NCBI GenBank assembly: GCA_028866445.1
Contig: JAGWIE010000073.1
Location: 1-6,706, forward strand
DNA: 6,706 nucleotides
Source: Rhodospirillales bacterium
GTDB taxonomy: Bacteria; Pseudomonadota; Alphaproteobacteria; Acetobacterales; Acetobacteraceae
Direction: 5' to 3'
The notes beneath the pieces are model-generated. The model did no database searches, was not told the origin of the DNA, and was given only the letters and a program-made list of their open reading frames with translations. Each line of letters starts with the position of its first letter. Positions within the stretch are counted from its first letter, which is position 1. Below, one piece after another: positions 6,291 through 6,706 of the stretch. The translations under genes and the position numbers were made by a program.

Positions 6291-6706
6291 ATGAAGCCCC
6301 TGTTGCGCTGGGTTCTGGATAGCGTTTTGCCACCGTCCTGTCTCGCTTGTGACGAGGCAGTACAGATGGATGGGCAGCTTTGCCTGAAATGCTTCAGCAC
6401 CGCGAATTTTGTGAGCGCACCTTTATGCGATTGCTGCGGGGTGCCGCTGCCGTTCGTGATGGACGGCACCAAGACCCACCAATGCGAAAGCTGCGAAGCA
6501 TCTTCACCTGCTTTTGAAATGGCGCGGGCCGCGTTGCGCTACGACGCAACGGCCAAGAAAATGATCCTGCCCCTGAAATATGGCGACCAGAGCGAAGCCG
6601 CCAACGGCTTGGCGCGGCTAATGCGGCGGCCAGGTGAGGCGATGCTGCAATCGGCCAATTTGCTGGTGCCGGTGCCGCTGCACGCGGTAAGGCTGCGCCA
6701 GCGCCG
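6291..6706 (+). CDS. comF: ComF-family protein with double zinc ribbon (3' truncated by window end)
   Basis: From ATG 6291 an uninterrupted frame of 138 codons runs off the window; no stop is reached. The start MKPLLRWVLDSVLPPSCLAC is typical of ComF proteins. Four Cys pairs form two zinc-ribbon sets: C17/C20 with C31/C34, and C46/C49 with C65/C68. The family's linker follows (ARAALRYDATAKKMILPLKY, 78-97) and then LVPVPLHAVRLRQRR (124-138), which leads into the phosphoribosyltransferase fold; the PRPP-binding loop would lie beyond the end. ComF was defined in competence for DNA uptake in Bacillus and Haemophilus (there called Com101/GntX-like), but it is near-universal in alphaproteobacteria not known to be competent, so its role here is open. 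The ATG touches the divergent methyltransferase's start, with no clear ribosome binding site. In my recollection grxC commonly follows in this order. Confidence 0.92.
   Translation, partial: MKPLLRWVLDSVLPPSCLACDEAVQMDGQLCLKCFSTANFVSAPLCDCCGVPLPFVMDGTKTHQCESCEASSPAFEMARAALRYDATAKKMILPLKYGDQSEAANGLARLMRRPGEAMLQSANLLVPVPLHAVRLRQR

Noticed and set aside
5461..6294. A 277-codon plus-strand open frame overlapping the radC stop by ATGA and covering the methyltransferase
   Set aside because: Its product is Ser/Arg/Ala-rich, low in complexity and shows no recognisable domain, while the opposite strand encodes clear methyltransferase motifs. It is a typical antisense shadow in GC-rich DNA.

Overview
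The window looks like ordinary chromosomal DNA from an alphaproteobacterium. The acidophilic or acetic-acid group (Acetobacteraceae/Rhodospirillales) is the most likely placement, inferred from the style of the RadC, NodT-type and ComF proteins, the moderately high GC content, and a methyltransferase next to comF, an arrangement I recall from alphaproteobacteria. This is inference from protein character; no rRNA or other marker is present.

Positions 1-4640 hold the end of a plus-strand tripartite multidrug efflux operon. Its three genes lie 13 and 7 nt apart: an outer-membrane factor of the TolC/NodT type (5' end cut off by the window), a periplasmic adaptor of the AcrA/MexH type, and a complete RND (HAE-1 type) inner-membrane pump of 1020 residues with the proton-relay residues intact. 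Together they would form a channel from inner membrane to outside that expels small hydrophobic or amphiphilic compounds using the proton gradient. No regulator is visible here; it would have to lie upstream or elsewhere.

Positions 4641-4750 are a short, very AT-rich spacer followed by a perfect 12-bp hairpin that overlaps the likely ribosome binding site and one candidate start of the next gene, radC (plus strand, to 5464). RadC is a JAMM/MPN metalloprotease-like protein with an N-terminal helix-hairpin-helix region; its cellular role is unsettled despite the name.

Positions 5465-5513 form a 49-bp convergent gap with an imperfect 17-nt direct repeat and GC-rich inverted repeats. Beyond it a minus-strand SAM-dependent methyltransferase (NDUFAF5/BioC-like) runs from 6290 down to 5514. 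Its GTG start directly abuts the ATG start of a divergent comF-like gene (6291 to the window end, incomplete), which has two four-cysteine zinc-ribbon sets and the beginning of a phosphoribosyltransferase domain.

I see no mobile element, CRISPR array, tRNA or rRNA, and no convincing new system. The points most worth checking are the radC leader hairpin, the zero-gap divergent start pair and the repeat structure in the convergent gap.
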